A stretch of DNA of 7,719 nucleotides from DASPUH01 sp035622975 (GTDB taxonomy: Bacteria; Chloroflexota; Limnocylindria; Limnocylindrales; CSP1-4): assembly GCA_035622975.1 (NCBI GenBank), contig DASPUH010000039.1, forward strand, positions 1-7,719, read 5' to 3'. This document shows, piece after piece, positions 1 through 3,949 of this stretch. The notes below the pieces were generated by a model that was not told the origin of the DNA, ran no database searches, and worked only from the letters and a program-made list of their open reading frames with translations. Made by a program: the position numbers and the translations under genes. Every line of letters starts with the position of its first letter. The first letter of the stretch is position 1.

Positions 1-28
1 GGCGATGGGGCACGCGGCACCGGTTGAC

Positions 29-595
29 CTATCGCGCCGACCACCAGCTGACGCCCGCCAGCAGCAGGATCTCCAGCGGGCCCAGGGGCAGGACCTGGGG
101 CGCGAGCCAATCGGTGAAGGGCGTCGTGGCGAGGCGCTGCCCGAGCGTCACTGACGAGGCGGGCAGCGTGATCTCGGCGTAGAGATACAGCAGGAGCGTC
201 CCGGCCAGCCACGTCACGATCCCGAGTGCCGCGGCCATCCACGGGACCCGGCCACCGTGATGCGGCCCGCCGGTGCGGCCCCAGGCCCCCAGCGCTGTAC
301 CGCCGCCGACGAGCCAGCCGCCCACGATGGCCACCACCACGAGGCCCGCGTCCAGGTCCAGGATCCCACCGACGACCAGCCACAGGACCGCCGCCGCCGC
401 CCCACCGATGAGGCCGGCCGCCACGGCCCGGCCGGCGCGCGTGGCGACCACCACCGGGGGCTGCGGGGGCGGGCCGAAGCGGTCGCTCGGCGGTCGCCGC
501 AGCAGGCGCGTCGGTGCCGGCCGGACCTCTCCCGGGCCGGTGGATGGGGTGCTCGCCCCGGGCGCTCGGACGTCTCGACCGAAGGGATCGCTCAC
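29..595 (-). CDS. Hypothetical four-helix integral membrane protein
   Basis: I do not recognise a family. The 188-residue protein starts with a disordered Pro/Arg-rich cytoplasmic-looking tail (residues 1-50). Four hydrophobic segments follow, at about 57-78, 82-104, 118-139 and 168-186, the last ending almost at the C-terminus. The second and third are separated by a short loop with Gly, His and Arg (106-117). The start is GTG at 595. There is no Shine-Dalgarno sequence, but a TANNNT hexamer (TACAGT) ends six bases upstream, which suggests a leaderless transcript. The gene is divergent from the helical-protein gene at 632, with only 36 bases between them. The hydrophobic pattern appears only in this frame, which is the main reason to believe it over overlapping plus-strand frames. 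Its function is unknown; a small membrane protein of the DUF-type class is all that can be said. Confidence 0.72.
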   Translation of the reverse strand: MSDPFGRDVRAPGASTPSTGPGEVRPAPTRLLRRPPSDRFGPPPQPPVVVATRAGRAVAAGLIGGAAAAVLWLVVGGILDLDAGLVVVAIVGGWLVGGGTALGAWGRTGGPHHGGRVPWMAAALGIVTWLAGTLLLYLYAEITLPASSVTLGQRLATTPFTDWLAPQVLPLGPLEILLLAGVSWWSAR

Positions 596-601
596 GCCGT
601 C

Positions 602-623
602 ACTGTATCGCCGCCGCTAGACT
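602..623. promoter_or_regulatory. Divergent leaderless-type promoter pair
   Basis: Two TANNNT -10-like hexamers sit back to back in the 36-base gap between divergent starts. TAGACT (618-623, plus) ends eight bases before the ATG at 632. TACAGT (607-602, minus) ends six bases before the GTG at 595. Neither start has a Shine-Dalgarno sequence, so both mRNAs probably begin at or next to the start codon. No convincing -35 hexamers are seen. This is inferred from spacing and sequence only. Confidence 0.5.
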
Positions 624-631
624 TACCGGCC

Positions 632-1135
632 ATGAGTCATCCGGCCCTGGGGCTTCCGCCGCTCGACCACACGGCGGGCCTCCCCGACGCCGCCGCACGC
701 ATCCGCGCTGCTCGCAAGCGGCTGGCCGCGACGTCCCTCCAGGCGGCCGTCAAGGATGACTCCTCTTTCGCAACGCGCTACGACGAGGTCGCCCTGCGCG
801 AGTTGTTGCGCGACGCGGACCGCCACCTGGAGCAGCTGGCGCAGGCGCTGGAGACCGGTGCGGCATCCAAGGTCACGACGTATGCCGAGTGGATCCAGCC
901 CGCCTACCGTCGCCGCCATGTGGCCGCCAGGGACCAGGCGCTCCTGCTCCAGCGGCTCGCCGACGCCGCCTCCACCGTCCTGGCGCCGGACGAGATCCGG
1001 GCCCTGGAAGGGTACGTGGGAGCGTGGCTGAAGGTGCTCGAGCTGCATCGGCGGCTGCCCGGCGACCACAAGGGCAACCCGGCCGTGCGCTTCATCTGGA
1101 AGGGCGCCGGCATCCTCGATGACTCGATCATCTAG
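632..1135 (+). CDS. Hypothetical all-helical protein, family not recognised
   Basis: This 167-residue soluble protein is not one I can assign. It looks almost entirely alpha-helical, with charged amphipathic stretches at about 18-40, 50-78, 92-118 and 120-141. It ends in a conserved-looking tail (GNPAVRFIWKGAG, 148-160) and has no signal peptide, membrane segment or cysteine. The frame stays open upstream to 257, but ATG 632 is preferred: the TAGACT hexamer is placed for a leaderless start there, and the upstream extension is low-complexity and overlaps the membrane-protein gene on the other strand. The gene ends 32 bases before the DUF433 gene and could be cotranscribed with it. Because DUF433 proteins are often antitoxins paired with a neighbour, an unusual partner role is conceivable, but nothing in this sequence resembles a known toxin. 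Confidence 0.8.
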   Translation: MSHPALGLPPLDHTAGLPDAAARIRAARKRLAATSLQAAVKDDSSFATRYDEVALRELLRDADRHLEQLAQALETGAASKVTTYAEWIQPAYRRRHVAARDQALLLQRLADAASTVLAPDEIRALEGYVGAWLKVLELHRRLPGDHKGNPAVRFIWKGAGILDDSII

Positions 1136-1140
1136 CCCGA

Positions 1141-1165
1141 TGAGCGCCGTCGCGTGAGCGCCGTC
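1141..1165. repeat. 11-bp direct repeat before the DUF433 start
   Basis: TGAGCGCCGTC occurs at 1141-1151 and again at 1155-1165, a 14-base period, ending three bases before the ATG at 1168. It occupies the place where a ribosome binding site would be expected. A related pair (GCGCCGTCGCG then GCGCCGTCCC) occurs in the leader of the dehydrogenase gene at 4784-4815. Confidence 0.6.
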
Positions 1166-1167
1166 CC

Positions 1168-1494
1168 ATGACCATCAAGTGGGTCAAGGTAGATCCGCTG
1201 GTGATGAACGGCGAGCCGTTCTGCTACAACACCCGCCTGACGGTGCGCAACGTGCTCGAGATGCGCGCCAGCGGCCTCACGCCGCGCCAGATGCTGGCGC
1301 AGAACCCTGAGCTGCGGCGCATCGGCATCGCCGAGGCCTTCCGCTACGCCGCCGATCATCGGGCCCGCTACGGGGACTTCTTCGCCGAGGACGGCGGGCT
1401 CCACGGCCCCGGCTTCCCCGCCACCGAGGCCGCGGACCTGCCCGAGCACCTGCGCGACCTGGCCGGCATCGTGGTGGACACGGCCACTCCCTGA
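1168..1494 (+). CDS. DUF433 domain protein (VapB-type antitoxin-like)
   Basis: The protein has 108 residues. Residues 4-66 follow the DUF433 pattern: a DP-x-V-x-x-G-x-P-x-x-x-x-T-R-x-x-V core (9-26), a helix ending in xASGLTPxQML (34-43), a NPEL-type turn (46-49) and the helix IAEAFRYAADH (54-64). DUF433 proteins are small helix-turn-helix-like proteins; several act as antitoxins of PIN-like (DUF5615/VapC45-type) toxins. This copy carries an extra tail of about 40 residues (67-108) that is not part of the usual domain of about 75 residues. No PIN-like toxin gene is adjacent: the gene upstream is an unrecognised helical protein and the one downstream is a DUF59 protein. ATG 1168 is the first start after an in-frame stop at 1141, but it lacks a Shine-Dalgarno sequence and is preceded by a short direct repeat. 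The domain call is fairly secure; the antitoxin role is inference. Confidence 0.82.
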   Translation: MTIKWVKVDPLVMNGEPFCYNTRLTVRNVLEMRASGLTPRQMLAQNPELRRIGIAEAFRYAADHRARYGDFFAEDGGLHGPGFPATEAADLPEHLRDLAGIVVDTATP

Positions 1495-1510
1495 GCGCTG
1501 GGCGGTGCGG

Positions 1511-1531
1511 CCCGGTGGCGGCGCCACGGGG
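1511..1531 (+). terminator. Candidate hairpin terminator after the DUF433 gene
   Basis: GTGGCG and CGCCAC flank a single central G (1515-1527). The stem extends outward through a G-G mismatch to CCC/GGG (1511-1513 with 1529-1531). It begins 17 bases after the DUF433 stop. No U-tract follows, as for most other gene-end hairpins in this window, so the terminator role is inferred from position. Confidence 0.4.
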
Positions 1532-1547
1532 GCCTCGGAGGGCGGAT

Positions 1548-1555
1548 GCTAGGAT
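1548..1555 (+). promoter_or_regulatory. Candidate extended -10 (GCTAGGAT) for the DUF59 gene
   Basis: GCTAGGAT matches the TANNNT -10 class and resembles the GCTAGACT upstream of the genes at 632 and 3950. It would place transcription start near 1562 and give a leader of about 19 bases to the ATG at 1581. No good -35 is seen. It lies just beyond the DUF433 terminator-like hairpin, which fits an independent transcript. Confidence 0.4.
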
Positions 1556-1580
1556 GGGTGAGCACGCAACCGAGGTCCCC

Positions 1581-1940
1581 ATGCCCGATCCCACCACCGC
1601 CCAGCCTGACGCACCCGCCGAGCCCGCCACAGGCGGCACGGCTGCGCCCGTGTTCGACGCCGAGGCGCGCGCGACCGAGCTGGCGATCCTGGACGGCCTG
1701 CGCACGGTGGTCGACCCCGAGATCGGGATGAACGTGGTCGAGCTCGCCCTGATCAAGCAGATCATCCTGGGGCGCGAGCAGACCGAGATCAAGATGATCC
1801 TGACGACCCCCTTCTGCCCGTACGCGGGCGCGATGATCCAGCAGGTCAGGGAGGTCACCGAGGAGGTCGTGGGTCACGACGTGAAGGTCACCCTGCTGGC
1901 CGAGCGCTGGGATCCGCGCGACGCCGGCCTGATGTGGTGA
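1581..1940 (+). CDS. MIP18/DUF59 family Fe-S cluster assembly-like protein
   Basis: The protein has 119 residues. After a Pro/Ala-rich tail (1-26), residues 30-112 are a DUF59 (MIP18/SufT/PaaD) domain. Visible landmarks are VVDPEIGMNVVEL (43-55, the family DPE(I/L)-x-x-N signature) and TTPFCPYA (75-82) with the conserved cysteine C79 before the helix that follows. A WDPxxAGLMW ending (110-119) corresponds to the family's W-x-P-x-x-M end. Relatives work in the cytoplasm in Fe-S cluster maturation (SufT) or in assembling multicomponent oxygenases (PaaD). No sufBCD or paa genes are in view, so the general assembly role is favoured. The frame is open from GTG 1515, but that codon lies inside a hairpin. 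ATG 1581 has a weak CCGAGG motif five bases upstream and a -10 candidate at 1550. ATG 1554 is the main alternative start. Confidence 0.87.
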   Translation: MPDPTTAQPDAPAEPATGGTAAPVFDAEARATELAILDGLRTVVDPEIGMNVVELALIKQIILGREQTEIKMILTTPFCPYAGAMIQQVREVTEEVVGHDVKVTLLAERWDPRDAGLMW

Positions 1941-1956
1941 CCCGGCCCATCCGGTC

Positions 1957-1984
1957 GGTGACGCCCGCCTTGGTGACGCCCGCC
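1957..1984. repeat. 13-bp tandem repeat before the pduO start
   Basis: GGTGACGCCCGCC occurs at 1957-1969 and 1972-1984, a 15-base period, and ends two bases before the ATG at 1987. No Shine-Dalgarno sequence is present between it and the start. This may be a replication-slippage duplication or a regulatory element; the sequence does not decide between them. Confidence 0.65.
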
Positions 1985-1986
1985 CG

Positions 1987-2634
1987 ATGACCACGCGCCG
2001 CCCGCGCATCGCGTCGAGCGGCGTCGCCACCGGCCGCGGCGACGACGGCACGACCGGCCTGCTCTTCGGCGGGCCGCGCGTGGCCAAGGACGATCCCGCG
2101 ACCGAGGCGTACGGCACGATCGACGAGGCCGTGGCGGCCCTGGGCGTGGCCCGGGCGGAGCTGCTGGCGGCCGCCGATGCTGCGGCGGACGCCCCGCACG
2201 TCCTGGGTGAGCTCGCGATGCTCGTGCTGCGGCTGCAACGCGAACTGTTCGTGGTGGGGGCGGAGCTCGCCACGACCCCCGCCGCGCGCGGCCGGCTGAC
2301 GGACGGCACCACTCGCGTCAGCGAGGCGATGCTCGCGGCCCTGGAGACGACGCTCGCGGCGTATGAGGCAGGCATCCAGATGCCGCGCGAGTTCGTCGTC
2401 CCTGGCGAGACGCGCGCGTCAGCCGCGCTCGAGGTCGCCCGCACGGTGGTGCGTCGCGCCGAACGACGGATCGTGAGCTTCCAGCGCGAAGGCGGGCTGC
2501 ACGGTGAGTGGCTGCTGCCCTACGTGAATCGCCTGGCCGACCTGCTGTGGGTCCTGGCCCGCGTCGCCGAGCAAGCCGCCTCCCGCCCGGCCGTCCCGGC
2601 GCGTCCGGCGCATCGCCGATCGCGCTCGCGTTAG
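1987..2634 (+). CDS. pduO: PduO-type ATP:cob(I)alamin adenosyltransferase
   Basis: This 215-residue enzyme transfers the 5'-deoxyadenosyl group from ATP to cob(I)alamin to give adenosylcobalamin, the cofactor of methylmalonyl-CoA mutase and related enzymes; it is a cytoplasmic trimer in known relatives. Family motifs are all present: the N-terminal ATP-binding TGRGDDGTTGLLFG (15-28), RVAKDDPxxEAYGTIDE (31-47), the VVPGETRASAALEVARTVVRRAERR region (137-161) with the ATP/cobalamin-site arginines, and YVNRLADLLWVLAR (179-192). Length is near the usual 180-200, with a basic, low-complexity C-terminal tail (about 200-215) encoded by the first copy of a 33-bp duplication. No in-frame start lies between the ATG and an upstream stop at 1930. 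There is no Shine-Dalgarno sequence, and 46 bases separate it from the DUF59 gene, so coupling or a leaderless mRNA is possible. No cobalamin riboswitch is evident upstream. Confidence 0.95.
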   Translation: MTTRRPRIASSGVATGRGDDGTTGLLFGGPRVAKDDPATEAYGTIDEAVAALGVARAELLAAADAAADAPHVLGELAMLVLRLQRELFVVGAELATTPAARGRLTDGTTRVSEAMLAALETTLAAYEAGIQMPREFVVPGETRASAALEVARTVVRRAERRIVSFQREGGLHGEWLLPYVNRLADLLWVLARVAEQAASRPAVPARPAHRRSRSR

Positions 2635-2666
2635 CGTCCGGCGCATCGCCGCTCGCGCCCTCGCCG
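2601..2666. repeat. 33-bp imperfect tandem duplication across the pduO stop codon
   Basis: Copy one (2601-2633) and copy two (2634-2666) share their first 18 bases exactly and 27 of 33 overall. Copy one encodes the basic tail RPAHRRSRSR of PduO, with the TAG stop at 2632-2634 at the junction. Copy two is non-coding. This looks like a duplication by slippage at the gene end. Confidence 0.7.
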
Positions 2667-2680
2667 ACGGTGGGCGGGTG

Positions 2681-2697
2681 CCGGCCCGACGGGCCGG
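2681..2697 (+). terminator. Candidate hairpin terminator after pduO
   Basis: CCGGCCC (2681-2687) pairs with GGGCCGG (2691-2697) around a GAC loop. Beyond a G-G mismatch two more pairs form (2678-2679 with 2699-2700). It lies 46 bases past the pduO stop. No U-tract follows, so the role is inferred from position and stem strength. Confidence 0.4.
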
Positions 2698-2762
2698 GAC
2701 GGTCATGGATCGGCGGGCCAGTCAGACCGTGCTTCATGCATGTGGCGACTGATACGACCTCC

Positions 2763-2784
2763 GAGGGGCATCTGACGGCCCCTC
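2763..2784. repeat. Inverted repeat, 7-bp stem with 8-base loop
   Basis: GAGGGGC (2763-2769) is followed after ATCTGACG by its exact complement GCCCCTC (2778-2784). It lies in the gene-free block, about 130 bases after pduO, next to a locally AT-richer patch that includes the palindrome CATGCATG (2735-2742). It could be a secondary terminator or part of a small structured RNA. Confidence 0.45.
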
Positions 2785-2830
2785 AGCCACCGTTGGATGC
2801 ACCGTTCGAGTGAAACGACCGCCGGAAGGC

Positions 2831-2866
2831 CCCGACCGGCCGATCGGCTGGGTCCCGCCGGTCGGG
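2831..2866. repeat. 10-bp perfect inverted repeat with 16-base loop
   Basis: CCCGACCGGC (2831-2840) is exactly complementary to GCCGGTCGGG (2857-2866). The left arm overlaps a second palindrome, GCCGATCGGC (2839-2848), so two alternative folds compete. It is not adjacent to any gene end or start that I can support. Confidence 0.55.
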
Positions 2867-2923
2867 TCAGTCGCTGGGTGGATGGAGCCGCGGGCGGAGC
2901 GGCGGGTGGCGAGTCACGCCGCG

Positions 2924-2948
2924 GCCTGTGGCAGGTGCCGCGATCGCG
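2924..2948. repeat. 25-bp direct repeat, copy 1
   Basis: This 25-base stretch is identical to 3431-3455, and the match extends to about 33 bases with three mismatches. Within it CCTG/CAGG can form a small stem (CCTGTGGCAGG), and its right end is the palindrome CGCGATCGCG (2939-2948). Together with copy 2 it brackets the 17-mers and the 19-bp array. Confidence 0.75.
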
Positions 2949-3053
2949 CCGCCACGCCGAGCATGTACGACCAGGGTGACCCCACAGGCGCGCCGCCCCT
3001 CACCATGGCATGCGTTGATTGGCCCGGGGCGTTAGCGGTTCCTTGCCCCCGAG

Positions 3054-3224
3054 GTACGTAACTGACGTGGTCGGGTGCGGGCGTGGTGACCGCGTCCTGG
3101 ATCCGGCCCTCAGGTGTCGAGTCGTGCAGGGGATTGGCCTGCGACGCCAAGATCCGGCAAGGTGGCGGGGTTCAGGCCTTGCTTGGGCCGTCCCCCAGCG
3201 TGTCCCCGTACGTTACTGACCTGG
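3054..3224. repeat. Pair of related 17-mers (GTACGTWACTGACSTGG)
   Basis: GTACGTAACTGACGTGG (3054-3070) and GTACGTTACTGACCTGG (3208-3224) match at 15 of 17 positions, 154 bases apart in the same orientation. The second copy runs directly into the GGCAGGCAAG sequence that precedes the 19-bp array. The span given covers both copies and the sequence between them. Confidence 0.55.
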
Positions 3225-3231
3225 CAGGCAA

Positions 3232-3364
3232 GATCGCGGCGTGGCGGCGCGATCGGAGCGTGGCGGCGCGATCGGAGCGTGGCGGCGCGATCGGAGCGTG
3301 GCGGCGCGATCGCGGCGTGGCGGCGCGATCGGAGCGTGGCGGCGCGATCGGAGGGTGGCTGCGT
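3232..3364. repeat. 19-bp tandem repeat array, seven copies
   Basis: Units start at 3232, 3251, 3270, 3289, 3308, 3327 and 3346. The consensus is GATCGGAGCGTGGCGGCGC. Units 2, 3, 4 and 6 are identical. Units 1 and 5 share the same variant (GATCGCGGC at the start), and unit 7 is degenerate and partial. The shared variant in units 1 and 5 suggests duplication of a block of about four units (76 bases). Nineteen is not a multiple of three, so any protein read through it repeats every three units. There are no unique spacers, so it is not a CRISPR array; a minisatellite or a protein-binding array are the options. Confidence 0.92.
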
Positions 3365-3369
3365 TCGTT

Positions 3370-3388
3370 GCTTGCGTGGCAGGCAAGC
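3370..3388. repeat. Small hairpin GCTTGC/GCAAGC beside the 19-bp array
   Basis: GCTTGC (3370-3375) pairs with GCAAGC (3383-3388) around a seven-base loop, GTGGCAG. The loop carries the GGCAG motif that recurs through this block. Confidence 0.35.
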
Positions 3389-3430
3389 CCACGTCGCAGG
3401 CAAGGTCTCGCGTGATGGGTCCGCGCTGCA

Positions 3431-3455
3431 GCCTGTGGCAGGTGCCGCGATCGCG
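3431..3455. repeat. 25-bp direct repeat, copy 2
   Basis: This copy is identical to 2924-2948 and begins eight bases beyond the stop codon of the PRC-barrel gene on the minus strand. It ends in the palindrome CGCGATCGCG (3446-3455), which also occurs inside the 19-bp array at 3305-3314. Being next to a gene end, it might serve as that gene's 3' end structure, but its stem is weak. Confidence 0.75.
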
Positions 3456-3462
3456 TTGCCGA

Positions 3463-3804
3463 CTAGCGGCGGTCGTCGTCCGCGGTGAAGTGCTCGTGCA
3501 CGAACCGGCCGAAGTGGCCCTTGGTCAGCTCCGCGTGGAAGGTAGCCTCGGGCGTGTAGACGGGCAGCGCGACCAGCTCGGCCGCGGTGTGGTCGGTCAC
3601 GACGCCGGCGGCCGAGATGCTGGCCACGCAGTCGGAGGTGAGGACCCGCTGCTGCCCTGACACGTGGACGATCAGCCCATGGAAGATGTCCTCGTCGCGG
3701 CTGCCCAGGACCTCGGTCACGGTCCCGGCGCTCTGGCCGTCGGAGCTCAGCACGGGTGTGTTCGGCGGGATCGCTTTCCAGCTGATCGGTCGATCGTCGG
3801 GCAA
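3463..3804 (-). CDS. PRC-barrel/DUF2171-like domain protein
   Basis: This 113-residue protein is small, soluble and probably cytoplasmic. Residues 12-66 fit a PRC-barrel-type beta fold: PNTPVLSSDGQSAGTVTEVLG (13-33), then EDIFHGLIVHVSGQQRVL (38-55) and a short DCVASIS strand (58-64). A linker and a charged, His/Phe-rich tail with FHAELTKGHFGRFVHEHF (89-106) follow. PRC-barrel proteins take part in RNA processing and electron-transfer or sporulation-like roles, but this subfamily of stand-alone proteins has no settled function. The start is TTG at 3804, chosen because AAGAGG lies six bases upstream (3816-3811) and no better start fits. A 17-base palindrome abuts the ribosome binding site. It is divergent from the Bax inhibitor-1 family gene. 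Domain assignment is from pattern recognition and moderately sure. Confidence 0.82.
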   Translation of the reverse strand: MPDDRPISWKAIPPNTPVLSSDGQSAGTVTEVLGSRDEDIFHGLIVHVSGQQRVLTSDCVASISAAGVVTDHTAAELVALPVYTPEATFHAELTKGHFGRFVHEHFTADDDRR

Positions 3805-3810
3805 CGTATA

Positions 3811-3880
3811 CCTCTTGAGAGCGGGCCGCTCTCCGGTCGAAGCGCGCGTCGAGGGTTTCTCGACAAGGTGGCTAGACTAG
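3811..3880. promoter_or_regulatory. Shared divergent control region: overlapping -10s and two inverted repeats
   Basis: CTAGACTAG (3872-3880) reads TAGACT on the plus strand and TAGTCT on the minus strand, so one near-palindrome offers a TANNNT hexamer in each direction. GTCGAG/CTCGAC (3848-3853 with 3859-3864, five-base loop) follows on the minus side. Then comes the 17-base palindrome GAGAGCGG-G-CCGCTCTC (3817-3833), directly against the AAGAGG ribosome binding site (3816-3811) of the PRC-barrel gene. In RNA the palindrome folds as a seven-pair stem with a three-base loop. Promoter and operator roles are inferred. Confidence 0.5.
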
Positions 3881-3913
3881 TCCGTGGCGCACGGATCCGC
3901 CGTGACGCCACCT

Positions 3914-3939
3914 GACCGTCGACGGGACGGTCGAAGGAG
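3914..3939 (+). promoter_or_regulatory. Hairpin abutting the ribosome binding site of the Bax inhibitor-1 gene
   Basis: GACCGTC (3914-3920) pairs with GACGGTC (3926-3932) around a five-base loop. The Shine-Dalgarno sequence AAGGAG follows at 3934-3939, ten bases before the GTG at 3950. The strong binding site is the reason for choosing GTG 3950 as start. The hairpin could modulate translation. Confidence 0.5.
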
Positions 3940-3949
3940 TCCCTGATCC

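Larger units (their letters stand above)
2635..3462. other. Repeat-rich intergenic block without a convincing gene
   Basis: These 828 bases lie between the end of pduO (plus) and the end of the PRC-barrel gene (minus), so they are the downstream side of both. Short open frames exist on both strands (for example 2810-3061 plus and 2914-3150 minus), but none has a recognisable domain, a good ribosome binding site or a coherent fold pattern. What the block does hold is repeats: hairpins at 2763-2784 and 2831-2866, a 25-bp direct repeat (2924 and 3431), related 17-mers (3054 and 3208), a seven-copy 19-bp tandem array (3232-3364), and scattered GGCAGG(C/T) motifs near 2930, 3223, 3378, 3396 and 3437. 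No transposase, tRNA, attachment site or origin gene is seen. Confidence 0.65.

Noticed and set aside
257..631. N-terminal extension of the helical protein gene back to 257
   Set aside because: The added 125 residues are low-complexity and overlap the membrane-protein gene; ATG 632 has a well-placed -10.
1941..1986. Cobalamin riboswitch upstream of pduO
   Set aside because: The gap is only 46 bases and lacks the B12-box core; it is filled by a 13-bp tandem repeat.
1368..2444. A 358-residue minus-strand open frame over the DUF433, DUF59 and pduO genes
   Set aside because: It is composed of Ser/Ala/Arg runs, has no domain, and is antisense to well-supported genes.
2797..2815. tRNA T-arm-like GTTCGAGT
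   Set aside because: The flanks do not form a T-stem, acceptor stem or anticodon arm at the required spacing.
2810..3061. Small plus-strand gene of 83 codons from GTG 2810
   Set aside because: It has no ribosome binding site and no recognisable domain, and it runs through an inverted repeat and the 25-bp repeat.
3232..3364. CRISPR array
   Set aside because: The 19-bp units are directly adjacent with no unique spacers, and no cas genes are present.
3232..3364. Iteron-type replication origin
   Set aside because: Only the unit length fits; there is no Rep gene, DnaA-box cluster or AT-rich unwinding region nearby.
3083..3415. Repeat proteins read through the 19-bp array on either strand
   Set aside because: Nineteen-base units shift frame each copy, so a 19-residue periodic peptide arises automatically; there is no ribosome binding site or domain.
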